A stretch of DNA of 38,616 bases from an uncultured Blautia sp. (GTDB lineage Bacteria; Bacillota; Clostridia; Lachnospirales; Lachnospiraceae), in contig CALWSM010000006.1 of the NCBI GenBank assembly GCA_944384185.1, positions 1 through 38,616 on the forward strand, in the 5' to 3' direction. A program made the translations under genes and the position numbers. Under the pieces are notes generated by a model, which was not told the DNA's origin, made no database searches, and saw only the letters and a program-made list of their open reading frames with translations. Of this stretch, positions 7,894 to 16,164 are shown piece by piece; positions within the stretch are counted from its first letter, which is position 1, and each line of letters starts with the position of its first letter.

Positions 7894-8820
7894 TCAGGAA
7901 CCGCCGCTTGACTTTGCGTAATTCAGCGGCGAAACGCCCGTATGCCGTTTAAATACCTTGCTGAAATAACTCTCATCAGAAAATCCCACTTTTTCACCAA
8001 TCTGGGATACTCTCATAGAAGAAGTCGCCAGCAGTTCTTTGGCGTGGGCGATCCGGATCTCACTGAGATACTGAAAGATCGGTTTCCCAATACTCTGACG
8101 GAACAGACGGTTCATATAATCAAAATTACAGTCAAATTTTTCCTCCAGACTGTCTCCGCTGATAGGCTCATAATAAAACATATTCAAATAATCCAGCAGC
8201 TTCCAGACCTTCTGGTTTCCTCTTCCGCCGCCTTCTTTCTCCCCGGTTCCCAGGGAAAAGAACTGGCGTGAAACACGGATCAGCACTTCCAGGATCCTGG
8301 CTGCGCACAGAGATTCTCCCCCGACAATGGGATTATTGCGGAAGGAGATCCCGTCGTTTAAAAGCTGTGTGATCTCCGGATATCCGGTATCCGATGCCAA
8401 ATGGATATATTTGGGAAGCAGAAGAATCTCTTCCCTCTCTCTGCTCCTGCTTCGGGAGGACATCTGCAGCGTCTTCTCCCTCTGATCTTTCAGCCTTTTG
8501 CTCAGAGCCTCCCTGGTAAGATTTACCGGGCACAGAGACGGATATTGGAAATGCACATAATAATACTCGCAGCTTGTGGCCTTCTCTCCTACGTGCATCC
8601 GATCTGGTTCCAGCAGCACCAGGTCCCCCGGAAGAAGATGGTAGAGGATTTCATTCTCCAGCAGGTACATTTCTCCCCGTCGTACAAGGTATAGGATATA
8701 TTCTCCCGGCGTCCTCTGCTTATGCAGATACGGTGGCTCAATGGCCGCCGTATCTGCAAGTCGGATCTCCGGAAGCAGCCTGCAGTTATATTGAAAATAT
8801 CTGTCCTCCGTCTTTTTCAT
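7894..8820 (-). CDS. AraC-family transcriptional regulator
   Basis: About 308 residues. The N-terminal half is a cupin-type ligand-binding domain (PGEYILYLVRRGEMYLLENE, then LLPGDLVLLEPDRMH). The C-terminal ~100 residues hold the two helix-turn-helix motifs (IRIAHAKELLATSSMRVSQI and VGFSDESYFSKVFKRHTGVSP). I chose the MKKTEDRYF start, not a start 13 codons further upstream: it has GGGAG 8 nt before it and leaves 14 bp after the GH35 stop rather than an overlap. Flanked by GH35 and GH43-like genes in the same operon. Likely an activator that senses a sugar; the box shared by the two outlying GH promoters is the best candidate target. Confidence 0.92.
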   Translation of the reverse strand: MKKTEDRYFQYNCRLLPEIRLADTAAIEPPYLHKQRTPGEYILYLVRRGEMYLLENEILYHLLPGDLVLLEPDRMHVGEKATSCEYYYVHFQYPSLCPVNLTREALSKRLKDQREKTLQMSSRSRSREREEILLLPKYIHLASDTGYPEITQLLNDGISFRNNPIVGGESLCAARILEVLIRVSRQFFSLGTGEKEGGGRGNQKVWKLLDYLNMFYYEPISGDSLEEKFDCNFDYMNRLFRQSIGKPIFQYLSEIRIAHAKELLATSSMRVSQIGEKVGFSDESYFSKVFKRHTGVSPLNYAKSSGGS

Positions 8821-8834
8821 CTCACCGCTCCCTT

Positions 8835-10580
8835 TCAGCCAAGATCCGGTTCTCCACAAAGTTCGATCGTCCCCGGCGCCTTGCCTTCCGTCTCAAAGAC
8901 CAGGATGGTATTCTTACCCGTTTTCAAAAGAGGTGCGGGAATATACAGCCGCTTCTGAGGACCGATCTCCCAAAATCTTCCGATATTAAATCCGTTCACA
9001 AAAACACAGCCTTTTCCCCAGCCCGGAAGTTCCAGGAAAGTATCCCCAAGCTCTTCCGCTTCAAAAGTAAATTCATAAAAACCAGGAGCATCCTTTTGCG
9101 CCGGCACATGAAAGTCCAGGCCGGACAGATCCTCCATGGGCAGCCTGTAGATCTTCCAGTTATAATGATTGTGTCCGTTTATCTGCACGCTTCCATCGAT
9201 TCCTTTTCTCTGACGTTCCAGATTCGGCCCGAAATTCACCCGTCCCATATTTTCTACAAGGATGGATATCTTCTCTCCCTGTCTGTGGGGTTCCTCCAGG
9301 GTATGCTCTGTGAGCAGCTCCCGGTCGTACAGGGTAAGCAGCGGCTTTTCATCTACAAAAATGTTCGCCCGGTCATTGGCGCCCCACAGCCGCAGCTTCT
9401 CTAATGGTCCTTCCCGTTTAAGCCCGCTCTCGTAAAGGATATAGCCGTATCCCTGATCCAGCTTTTCCATAGACTGTGGAAAAACACTTTCCACCGGCTC
9501 TGCCAGATGCTCCAGATTTCCAAACAGGGAAGCGCTCCGGGCTGCAGAAAGCTTCCCGTATGCTTTTCTCTGGATCCTGGTCGTCAGCTCTACTTCCGGG
9601 ATCTGTGCATACTTCCGGATCACCTCGCGAAACGCCTGATACTTTGCCGTGATCTGTCCGTCTTCTGTGAGCAGAGCGTCATAGTCGTAGGAAGTCACAT
9701 CCGGCGTAAGCTCGTCGTAATAATTGGATCCATTTGTAAAGCCGAAATTCGTTCCTCCCTCGAACATATAGATGTTCACATGGCCTTCTGCAAGCATCTC
9801 ATCCAGAGCCTGGACATGTTCTGCCGTATCCCCGGTCTGGTGGCACTCTACTCCCCAGTTATCAAACCAGCCTACCCAGAATTCCATACACATTAAAGGC
9901 TTATCTCCGATCTTCTGCCGCATCACAGCAAACTGTTCCTTGCCTTTCGAGCCGAAATTTCCGGTCTGGAGCACACCTTCGATTTTCCCGCAGTCAAAGG
10001 AATCTCCCCAGGGACCGTCGGAAGTCACCAGAGGCACTTCGCAGCCACAGTCTATCATCAGCTGTTTCATGTATTCCAGATATGCGGAATCATCTCCGAA
10101 ATAGCCATACTCGTTTTCCACCTGCATTAAGATCACCGGGCCGCCTCTGGTGATCTGCAAAGGTGCAATGATCTCAAAAAGCTTCTCATAATAGCTTTTC
10201 ACATGTTCCAGGTAAGGCGGATACATGCATCTGAGACGCATGCCGTCCTCTTTCAGGAGCCAGTAAGGCAGCCCGCCGAATTCCCACTCAGCGCAGATAT
10301 AGGGCGAGGGCCGCAGGATCACCATCAGCCCCAGCTCCTGTGCCAGCCGGACAAATCCGGCAATATCCAGTATTCCAGAAAAATCGAACCTGCCCTTTTC
10401 TTTCTCATGCAGGTTCCATGGGATATAAGTTTCCACAGTATTACATCCCATCCCCTTAAGCTTTTCCAAACGGTCCCTCCAATATTCCGGAACAACCCGG
10501 AAATAATGAATGCCGCCGGATATGATCTGGATCTTCTTTCCGTCCAGATAAAAATCTTCCCGGATTTCAAATTGATGCAT
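8835..10580 (-). CDS. GH35 beta-galactosidase
   Basis: Hydrolyses terminal non-reducing beta-galactosides. The 581-residue length fits compact bacterial GH35 enzymes. The (beta/alpha)8 barrel shows GGIHYFRVVPEYWRDRL near the N-terminus, CNTVETYIPWNLHE, PSPYICAEWEFGGLPYWL, the acid/base in GGPVILMQVENEYG (E157) and the nucleophile in PLMCMEFWVGWFDNWG (E233). The C-terminal part has the jelly-roll domains ending with GWGKGCVFVNGFNIGRFWE. No signal peptide, so it works on imported sugar. It lies downstream of the importer genes, separated by a terminator-like hairpin, and upstream of araC by 14 bp. Confidence 0.95.
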   Translation of the reverse strand: MHQFEIREDFYLDGKKIQIISGGIHYFRVVPEYWRDRLEKLKGMGCNTVETYIPWNLHEKEKGRFDFSGILDIAGFVRLAQELGLMVILRPSPYICAEWEFGGLPYWLLKEDGMRLRCMYPPYLEHVKSYYEKLFEIIAPLQITRGGPVILMQVENEYGYFGDDSAYLEYMKQLMIDCGCEVPLVTSDGPWGDSFDCGKIEGVLQTGNFGSKGKEQFAVMRQKIGDKPLMCMEFWVGWFDNWGVECHQTGDTAEHVQALDEMLAEGHVNIYMFEGGTNFGFTNGSNYYDELTPDVTSYDYDALLTEDGQITAKYQAFREVIRKYAQIPEVELTTRIQRKAYGKLSAARSASLFGNLEHLAEPVESVFPQSMEKLDQGYGYILYESGLKREGPLEKLRLWGANDRANIFVDEKPLLTLYDRELLTEHTLEEPHRQGEKISILVENMGRVNFGPNLERQRKGIDGSVQINGHNHYNWKIYRLPMEDLSGLDFHVPAQKDAPGFYEFTFEAEELGDTFLELPGWGKGCVFVNGFNIGRFWEIGPQKRLYIPAPLLKTGKNTILVFETEGKAPGTIELCGEPDLG

Positions 10581-10650
10581 AAGTAACCTCCGTCTCCGGC
10601 GTATAAATCCGCCGCTTTCTCTGTCTGTTGTCTATCGATTTCTATAAAAC

Positions 10651-10702
10651 AGGGGATACCTGTTTCCTTAAACATTCTCTTGTCTGCGGACAGGTATCCC
10701 CT
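10651..10702 (-). terminator. hairpin between importer genes and GH35
   Basis: Perfect 13-bp arms AGGGGATACCTGT / ACAGGTATCCCCT separated by 26 bp. On the minus strand the stem is followed by GTTTTATAG, a short T-tract. It lies downstream of the binding-protein gene and upstream of GH35, so it may end most transcripts or let a fraction read through. A separate GH35 promoter was not recognised in the 70 bp that follow. Confidence 0.6.
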
Positions 10703-10750
10703 TATCTTACTTTTTATCTGCGCAAGCTGCGAAAGCTCGCAGGCTTTGCT

Positions 10751-12430
10751 TTATTCTGTCTGTGCGCTGGTGTCAGCAGCCTCTGCTGTGTCTGCAGAAC
10801 CACTGTCTCTTACAAACTGTACATCACCGTGCTCTGCTACGAACTCGTCAAGGTCTGCCTGGATAGAAGCTTTTACATCTTCATAGCCGGCTGCCTCTAA
10901 TTCTGCTCTCATATCGTCAATAGCTGCTGCGGGATCGTCAAACTTACCGTAAGCCAGCTGCGGCAGGTATTTGGACAGAACGTTTGCCAGAGAAGCCTGC
11001 TGAGAGGAGATTGCTGCTGTATCGATGATGAAGTTTTCAAATGGATAGTCATAAGCAATGCTGTTCAGGTTTGCGATGAAATCCTGAGTTCCATCCCACC
11101 ATGTGGAATCCTGAAGCTCCAGATCATCATTACGTCCCAGCCAGAAGTTGGAATCCAGAGCGTCTGTAGAAGAATCATATCCTTCCGGACGAGCTAATTT
11201 TCCATCATCAGTTACCAGGTAATCTTCGCCTTCGATACCGTAGTTCAGAAGACGATAGCACTCTTCGTCATTTCTAAGCAGGTCGTAAACCATCAGAGCA
11301 CGCTCCGGATGCTGGGAGTTTGCGCTGATCGCACATGCCTGATGCAGCTTCAGAGGATGGGAAATGTTCTGGTTTTCCATACCCCAGTAGTAGAACTTCG
11401 GATCAGAACCAGGCTGTTTTGCTTCCATGTTAGGAACGATCTGGCTGTAGTAGGTCTGTGCGTGGTGCTGGTCTGCACCGCTGGTGCCTGCGTACATTTC
11501 TTCACGGGCATCACCGTCGAAGTTCAGAACGTCCTCACGCCATACGCCCATGTCGTTCCATTCTTTCATCAGTTCTGCAGCTTCGTAAATCTCATCACCT
11601 TCCATATATGGAGAAGTAACGGTATTTCCATCGCTCTGCATTACGCCCCAGAAGTCTGTGTAGTTACCTACGCCAACGCCGTTGAAGCATACATAGTCGC
11701 TCTTGGAAGAGATGTATCCGCCAAGTATGCCGCCTGGCAGGTTCTTACCTGCAACATCCCAAGGAATGGTGTCCGGCTGATTCTCTTTTATCCACTGGAA
11801 GTACTGAGTCAGCTGTTCAAACTCTGTAATGGTTCCGTCAGGAATGCCTGCCTCTTTAGCCCAGTCGCCGCGGTAGAACATACCCTGGTTCGTGTACTGG
11901 ATATAGTTATCTTCCGGAATGAAATAGATTTCATCCTCATATTTACAGATCTCCCAGTCGTCGTCTTCTGTTACCTGTGCATAAGTTTCAGGTGCATAGG
12001 TCTGGAGCATTTCCTCAGACAGAGGCATAAATGCGCCTTTGATTACATTTTCCCAGCCATACAGCCAGTCTGTAGCGGTACAGATCAGGTCCAGAGAAGT
12101 GTCGCCGCTGAGCAGCTGCAGGTTGTACTGTGTCTGCCAGTCTGTCCACTCTACATAAGTGTACTCCAGCTCTGCGTTTACCTTTTCATTCAGGATGGCG
12201 TTCAGCTTTTCCAGCATAGCCTCCAGTCTTCCGTTGGTAGGACGGTTGCCCAGTACCAGCATGTTAATGACCTCATGGGAAGAGGTATCGATCTCTCCTG
12301 AGGATTCTCCGCCGCCGGAGCTGCTGCCGCCGCCGCTGTTTCCGCCGCCGCCGCAGGCTGCCAGGCTCGCTGTCATCATAGATGCCAGGATCAGCGCAAT
12401 TGCGCGCTTGCGAGTAGTGTTCTTTCTCAT
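10751..12430 (-). CDS. extracellular sugar-binding lipoprotein of ABC importer (LplA/LipO type)
   Basis: Captures an oligosaccharide outside the cell and delivers it to the permease pair. The 559-residue length matches the large family-1 binding proteins found with LplB/LplC-type permeases. The N-terminus has a basic start, a hydrophobic stretch (AIALILASMMTASL) and a lipobox LAAC with C26 as the lipidated cysteine, followed by a Gly/Ser linker. The mature part is acidic and rich in Trp and Tyr, fitting carbohydrate stacking. AGGAGG precedes the ATG. Third gene of the importer operon, 70 bp after the second permease. The sugar is unknown; the neighbouring GH35 and GH2 genes suggest a beta-galactoside-containing oligosaccharide. 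Confidence 0.92.
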   Translation of the reverse strand: MRKNTTRKRAIALILASMMTASLAACGGGGNSGGGSSSGGGESSGEIDTSSHEVINMLVLGNRPTNGRLEAMLEKLNAILNEKVNAELEYTYVEWTDWQTQYNLQLLSGDTSLDLICTATDWLYGWENVIKGAFMPLSEEMLQTYAPETYAQVTEDDDWEICKYEDEIYFIPEDNYIQYTNQGMFYRGDWAKEAGIPDGTITEFEQLTQYFQWIKENQPDTIPWDVAGKNLPGGILGGYISSKSDYVCFNGVGVGNYTDFWGVMQSDGNTVTSPYMEGDEIYEAAELMKEWNDMGVWREDVLNFDGDAREEMYAGTSGADQHHAQTYYSQIVPNMEAKQPGSDPKFYYWGMENQNISHPLKLHQACAISANSQHPERALMVYDLLRNDEECYRLLNYGIEGEDYLVTDDGKLARPEGYDSSTDALDSNFWLGRNDDLELQDSTWWDGTQDFIANLNSIAYDYPFENFIIDTAAISSQQASLANVLSKYLPQLAYGKFDDPAAAIDDMRAELEAAGYEDVKASIQADLDEFVAEHGDVQFVRDSGSADTAEAADTSAQTE

Positions 12431-12500
12431 TGTGTTCCTCCTTTACTTTTTGGATTAATTTTTTATGTGAATTTCCGGTAAATACTATTCCGGAAAATCA

Positions 12501-13400
12501 TCATCCTTTAACTGCTCCTACAGTAATACCGGAAATGAAGTACTTCTGTACAAAGGGGTACAGGAAAACAATAGGTCCGGTAGCCACAACGGCTGTTGCC
12601 ATTTTCAGTGTGTTCGTCGGAAGGTCTGTGACGGAAACATTTGCGCCGGCCACAGAACTCTTCAGGGCGTTGGCCTGATTGATAATACCGTACAGGTAGT
12701 ACTGAAGCGGTTTATAATCTACGGAACTTCCCAGATACAGTGAAGACTGATACCATTCATTCCAATAACCCAGAGCCAGGAACAGGCCGACTGTAGCCAG
12801 AGCCGGTTTCAGCATAGGAAGGATCAGGGAGATGAAGATCTTGAAATCTCCGGCCCCGTCGATCTTACCGGACTCTGTGATCTCATAGGGTATGGATTTT
12901 GCAAAGTTTTTCATCAGCACGATAAGCCATGGGGACATAAGCAGCTGCAGGAATACCGCCATATAGCTTCCTCTCAGTCCCAGCTTGGAAACCCACAGGT
13001 AAGTGGGAACCATACCTGCGGAAAACAGGGTGGTAAAGTAGATGAAAAAGGACAGTGCATTGCGGAAAGGAAAGTCCTTACGCTGGAGAGCATAACCGGT
13101 CATAGCAATAATGAACAGACCGATAATGGTTCCGAAAACTGTCATAATAATCGTAACTGCATAAGATCCCAGGATCTGCTCCGGATAACGGAATACCCAT
13201 TCATAGGAAGAAACGGTAAATCCCCTTGGCAAAAGCCCGAAACCTTCCCGGCTGATAATACTCTCTGTACTGAAAGATGCGGAAATAACCAGCACAAAGG
13301 GGAATATACAGATCACAGCCCATAAGGTAACGAAGAGATAAGCAATAATCTTCAATACCTTTGTACTGGGATCCATTTTAATCTTACTGCTTTTATTCAT
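12501..13400 (-). CDS. carbohydrate ABC transporter permease, LplC/YtcP type
   Basis: Second membrane subunit of the importer; 299 residues with six predicted membrane helices. The EAA loop, which docks the ATPase, is visible as YEITESGKIDGAGDFKIFIS. The C-terminus FVQKYFISGITVGAVKG is characteristic of this subfamily (KYF..G...GAVKG). It starts 11 bp after the first permease stop with AGGAGG, so translation is probably coupled. No ATPase gene is present in the window. Confidence 0.95.
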   Translation of the reverse strand: MNKSSKIKMDPSTKVLKIIAYLFVTLWAVICIFPFVLVISASFSTESIISREGFGLLPRGFTVSSYEWVFRYPEQILGSYAVTIIMTVFGTIIGLFIIAMTGYALQRKDFPFRNALSFFIYFTTLFSAGMVPTYLWVSKLGLRGSYMAVFLQLLMSPWLIVLMKNFAKSIPYEITESGKIDGAGDFKIFISLILPMLKPALATVGLFLALGYWNEWYQSSLYLGSSVDYKPLQYYLYGIINQANALKSSVAGANVSVTDLPTNTLKMATAVVATGPIVFLYPFVQKYFISGITVGAVKG

Positions 13401-13411
13401 GACGGCACCTC

Positions 13412-14338
13412 CTAGAACAATGCGTAATCAGGATCGATCTTCTTCACGATCCAGTTACTGAACATAACCAGAACAAATCCGAAGACTGACTGATACAGAC
13501 CGACTGCAGATGACGTTGAGAAGTTATTCTGTGTCGTCATAGTACGGTAAACAAAGGTTTCAATAATATCGGTGGTCTCAAACAGCTGAGAGTTCACGCC
13601 GCCTGTCAGGTTCCAGAACAGACCGAAGTTACCTCTCATAATTCCGCCCAGAGCAAACAGGAGCAGAATGATAAATGTACCTTTCAGAGATGGAAGGATA
13701 ATATGGCGGATCCTCTGCCAGCTGGTAGCGCCGTCTACTTCCGCTGCCTCGATCAGGCTGGAGTCGATTCCGCAGATCGCTGCGAAATATACTACAGAGC
13801 CATATCCTGTCTGCTGCCACATATTACAGAAGAAAATGATAATGGGCCATACACCCGGCATACTGTAAACCTGAAGGGGATCTCCGCCTGTTTCACGGAT
13901 CAGCGTATTCAGAGCACCTGTATCAAAGTTCAGAATGTTGAATGCGATGGCGCCGATCAATACTACAGAGATAAAGTAGGGAAGAAACATAACGGTCTGA
14001 GAAACCTTCTTAAACCATTTGTTTCTGATCTCGTTAAGCATCAGAGCGATCACGATCTGGAATACATTACCTACAACAATAAAGGCCAGATTGTAAAGAA
14101 CCGTGTTTCTTGTCAGCTTCCACAGTTCTCCGGAGCTGATCAGGAACTCGAAGTTGTCAAGTCCGCAGAACGGGCTCCCGAAAATACCATCCCGGAAATT
14201 GTAATTGGTAAATGCGATCCACACACCGGGAAGTGGGCAGTAGTTAAAGATAATGAAGAAAACTACTGCTGGCAGACACATCAGCAAAAGCGTCCTGTTG
14301 TTTTTCAGAACCTTCGCCACATTTGTCTTCTTTTTCAT
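13412..14338 (-). CDS. carbohydrate ABC transporter permease, LplB/YtcQ-partner type
   Basis: First membrane subunit of the importer and first gene of its operon; 308 residues, six membrane helices. Family features: the PGVWIAFTNYNFRDGIFGSP segment after TM1 and the EAA-type loop SLIEAAEVDGATSWQRIRHI. A GGAGGAG precedes the ATG. The long leader (about 240 nt) carries a second operator-like palindrome. Together with the next permease and lipoprotein it forms a CUT1-type importer lacking its own ATPase. Confidence 0.95.
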   Translation of the reverse strand: MKKKTNVAKVLKNNRTLLLMCLPAVVFFIIFNYCPLPGVWIAFTNYNFRDGIFGSPFCGLDNFEFLISSGELWKLTRNTVLYNLAFIVVGNVFQIVIALMLNEIRNKWFKKVSQTVMFLPYFISVVLIGAIAFNILNFDTGALNTLIRETGGDPLQVYSMPGVWPIIIFFCNMWQQTGYGSVVYFAAICGIDSSLIEAAEVDGATSWQRIRHIILPSLKGTFIILLLFALGGIMRGNFGLFWNLTGGVNSQLFETTDIIETFVYRTMTTQNNFSTSSAVGLYQSVFGFVLVMFSNWIVKKIDPDYALF

Positions 14339-14382
14339 TGCTTCTCCTCCATTCTTTTTATGATTCTGAAACAGAGGTTTCC

Positions 14383-14396
14383 TGAAAACGCTTTCA
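14383..14396 (-). promoter_or_regulatory. cre/LacI-type operator in the importer leader
   Basis: TGAAAACGCTTTCA, a near-perfect palindrome with central CG. It matches the consensus of catabolite-responsive elements bound by CcpA and of many LacI-family operators. It lies about 45 bp before the first permease ATG, inside the transcribed leader, where a bound repressor would act as a roadblock. Either CcpA or the local LacI protein could bind. Confidence 0.65.
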
Positions 14397-14562
14397 AGTT
14401 CTTTTGGAAATCACCGCTACTCTTTTGCCTGTCCGTCTCGCCTTTTGTTCAATCTGACAATGCAGCTTTCTTTTTCCATGTAATAAACAGAAAATATGTA
14501 GTATATCTTTCGGATAGTCAGCCTGTTTAAATAGGACTTCAAAATCATTTCCGTTCCTTTTC

Positions 14563-14613
14563 TGAAACCCCTTTCATGCCATTTACTATACTCTCTAATC
14601 CTTACCTTGTCAA
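14563..14613 (-). promoter_or_regulatory. importer operon promoter with operator at +1
   Basis: On the minus strand: TTGACA (14613-14608), 17-bp spacer, TATAGT (14590-14585). The predicted start falls near 14578, and the palindrome TGAAAGGGGTTTCA (14576-14563) begins right there. A consensus promoter with an operator on the start site points to repression, not activation. Apart from this site, the downstream operator and the lacI terminator, the 460-bp gap between the permease and lacI holds no gene I can support. Confidence 0.75.
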
Positions 14614-14722
14614 GTAGTTTTTGTGCATTCTATTAATATATTTTTTATGTTCTTTTTATATTTCGGCATTATTACTTAATCTTACGCTCTACTTTTATGT
14701 ATTTTTCACAACAGCATTCGAC

Positions 14723-14779
14723 AAAAACCCCGGCAGATGGGAACGCATAGCCTTTGCTTTCCCATCTGCCGGGGTTTTT
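14723..14779 (-). terminator. rho-independent terminator of lacI
   Basis: Perfect 20-bp arms (AAAAACCCCGGCAGATGGGA and its complement) around a 17-nt loop, just downstream of the lacI stop. The A-tract on one side and T-tract on the other let it work in both directions. Confidence 0.85.
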
Positions 14780-14800
14780 CTGCTTTTTCAGCCTTTTTAT

Positions 14801-15871
14801 TTAATAGAAGTTATCCTCATCTTCCTGTGCTTTCCTTTCCGGCAGGATCTCCGCCGTTGAATTTCTAAGGATCAGCCGGGAGGGGATCTGCTGTACTACC
14901 GGAACATCCTCTCCGTTTATGAGCCGCACGGCGGTATCCGCCACGGTCTTCCCAAAGGTTGCATAATCATAACAGACACTGGTAAGCCGGGGAAGCACAG
15001 CTTCCGCAAGGATAGTATTATCAAAACTGACCAAAGACAGATCCTCCGGGATCCTCATCCCCCGCTCCTTGACGAAACGCATCACACCCACAGCGCTGAA
15101 ATCATTGATCGCCATAACCGATGTGGGCAAAGTGCGGTTTGTATCAAAAAGCTGCTTCATCCCCTCATATCCTCCATCCATGCCATAATTGGATTCTGTG
15201 ACATACCGCTCCCGGTAAGTGATCCCGTAATTGCGGAGGATTGATTTATAACGGACCCGCTTTTCATAGGTGGATTTTACATCTCCTCTTCCGCCGATCA
15301 TGGCAATGTGGCGATGCCCCAGGGAAAACAGATGCTCCATGGCAAGATCCACGCCTCTCGCCTCGTCGATGGCTACCTGCCAGCAGCGGGCTCCTTCCAC
15401 CTTACCCGTAGTGACCACCGGTACAGATTCCGCCATACGGTTAATCAGATCTGCATATTCCGGATCTGTGACCAGCTGGTCTGATTTTCCGCCCATAAGG
15501 ATAATGGCGTCAACCCGGAGGTCAAATAATTTCTGCAGATACCGTACCTCCAGCTCATAGCTGTTCATGGAGGAAAAAACCACGGGATAGTATCCCAGCG
15601 CATCGATTTCTCTGGTACACTCTGTGAGGAGCTGGGAATAATAAGGGTTTATCAGGTCAGAAGCCAACAGCCCGATCACTTTCGTTCTGGAACTTGCCAG
15701 ACCCTTTGCCAGAGAATTCGGCCGGTAATCATACTTACGGATCACTTCTTCCACCCGGCGCCGTTTTGCCTCGCTGACTCTGGCGCTCTGAGTCAACACC
15801 CTGGACACAGTTGAAGGAGATACGCCCGCTTCCTTGGCGATCGTGTAAATATTCAATTCACTTTTTGCCAT
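14801..15871 (-). CDS. LacI-family transcriptional regulator
   Basis: A 356-residue sugar-responsive repressor. Helix-turn-helix at the N-terminus (IYTIAKEAGVSPSTVSRVLT) with the hinge helix YRPNSLAKGLASSRT, then a periplasmic-binding-protein-like core (IGLLASDLINPYYSQLL, HRHIAMIGG, AINDFSAVGVMRF, PEDLSLVSFDNT). It lies between the importer operon and the GH2 gene and is divergent from GH2. It probably represses the importer through TGAAA-type operators and may regulate itself through a related site in its own promoter. The inducing sugar is unknown. Confidence 0.95.
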   Translation of the reverse strand: MAKSELNIYTIAKEAGVSPSTVSRVLTQSARVSEAKRRRVEEVIRKYDYRPNSLAKGLASSRTKVIGLLASDLINPYYSQLLTECTREIDALGYYPVVFSSMNSYELEVRYLQKLFDLRVDAIILMGGKSDQLVTDPEYADLINRMAESVPVVTTGKVEGARCWQVAIDEARGVDLAMEHLFSLGHRHIAMIGGRGDVKSTYEKRVRYKSILRNYGITYRERYVTESNYGMDGGYEGMKQLFDTNRTLPTSVMAINDFSAVGVMRFVKERGMRIPEDLSLVSFDNTILAEAVLPRLTSVCYDYATFGKTVADTAVRLINGEDVPVVQQIPSRLILRNSTAEILPERKAQEDEDNFY

Positions 15872-15942
15872 CTCTGCCCCCTTCCTGGCAAAAGCCTTCG
15901 CCTGCTGATTTTTATCAGAAAAACTTCCGTCTGCACAGAAGC

Positions 15943-15996
15943 CTGAAAGTTTTCTCGTGTAATTTCCAGTATAAACTCTTTTGACTGAAAATGCAA
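15943..15996 (-). promoter_or_regulatory. lacI promoter with operator-like site
   Basis: On the minus strand: TTGCAT (15996-15991), 17-bp spacer, TATACT (15973-15968). About 7 nt below the predicted start lies AGAAAACTTTCA (15954-15943), the same half-sites as the importer operators but without the central CG. This suggests autoregulation, with lower confidence than the importer sites. Confidence 0.55.
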
Positions 15997-16011
15997 GAAA
16001 AGCTTTTTTTA

Positions 16012-16077
16012 AAAAGTCGCTATTTTACAAAAATTCCCTCTGGATTCTATGGTTTTTTTCAAAATGCGCTATATAAT
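16012..16077 (+). promoter_or_regulatory. activator-type promoter of the GH2 gene with shared box
   Basis: Box AAAAGTCG (16012-16019), then CTA and TTTTACAAAAA, ending TTCC (16034-16037); ATGGTT at the -35 position; 17-bp spacer; TATAAT (16072-16077). Twenty of 22 positions from AAAAGTCG through the A-run are identical to the box before the GH50-like gene. The -35 is poor in both, and both keep ATGG there. Confidence 0.6.
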
Positions 16078-16089
16078 GAAAGCTATTCC

Positions 16090-16136
16090 ATGCAGCTTCG
16101 GTAAATGCTGCATCATCCCTGCCGGCCAAAGGCCGG
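16090..16136 (+). promoter_or_regulatory. two hairpins in the GH2 5' leader
   Basis: The transcript, predicted to start near 16084, would fold into ATGCAGC/GCTGCAT (7-bp arms, 10-nt loop) and then CCGGCC-AAA-GGCCGG just before the ribosome binding site. Neither is followed by a T-tract, so they are not terminators. They could stabilise the message or be protein-binding sites. Confidence 0.4.
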
Positions 16137-16164
16137 AGGGAGAAACAACAGGAGGAACAGACAA

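Noticed and set aside
14521..14540. Third copy of the AraC-type box in the importer leader (minus strand, GAAGTCCTATTT)
   Set aside because: Only about 14 of 20 positions fit, and no -10 lies at the right distance; treated as chance.
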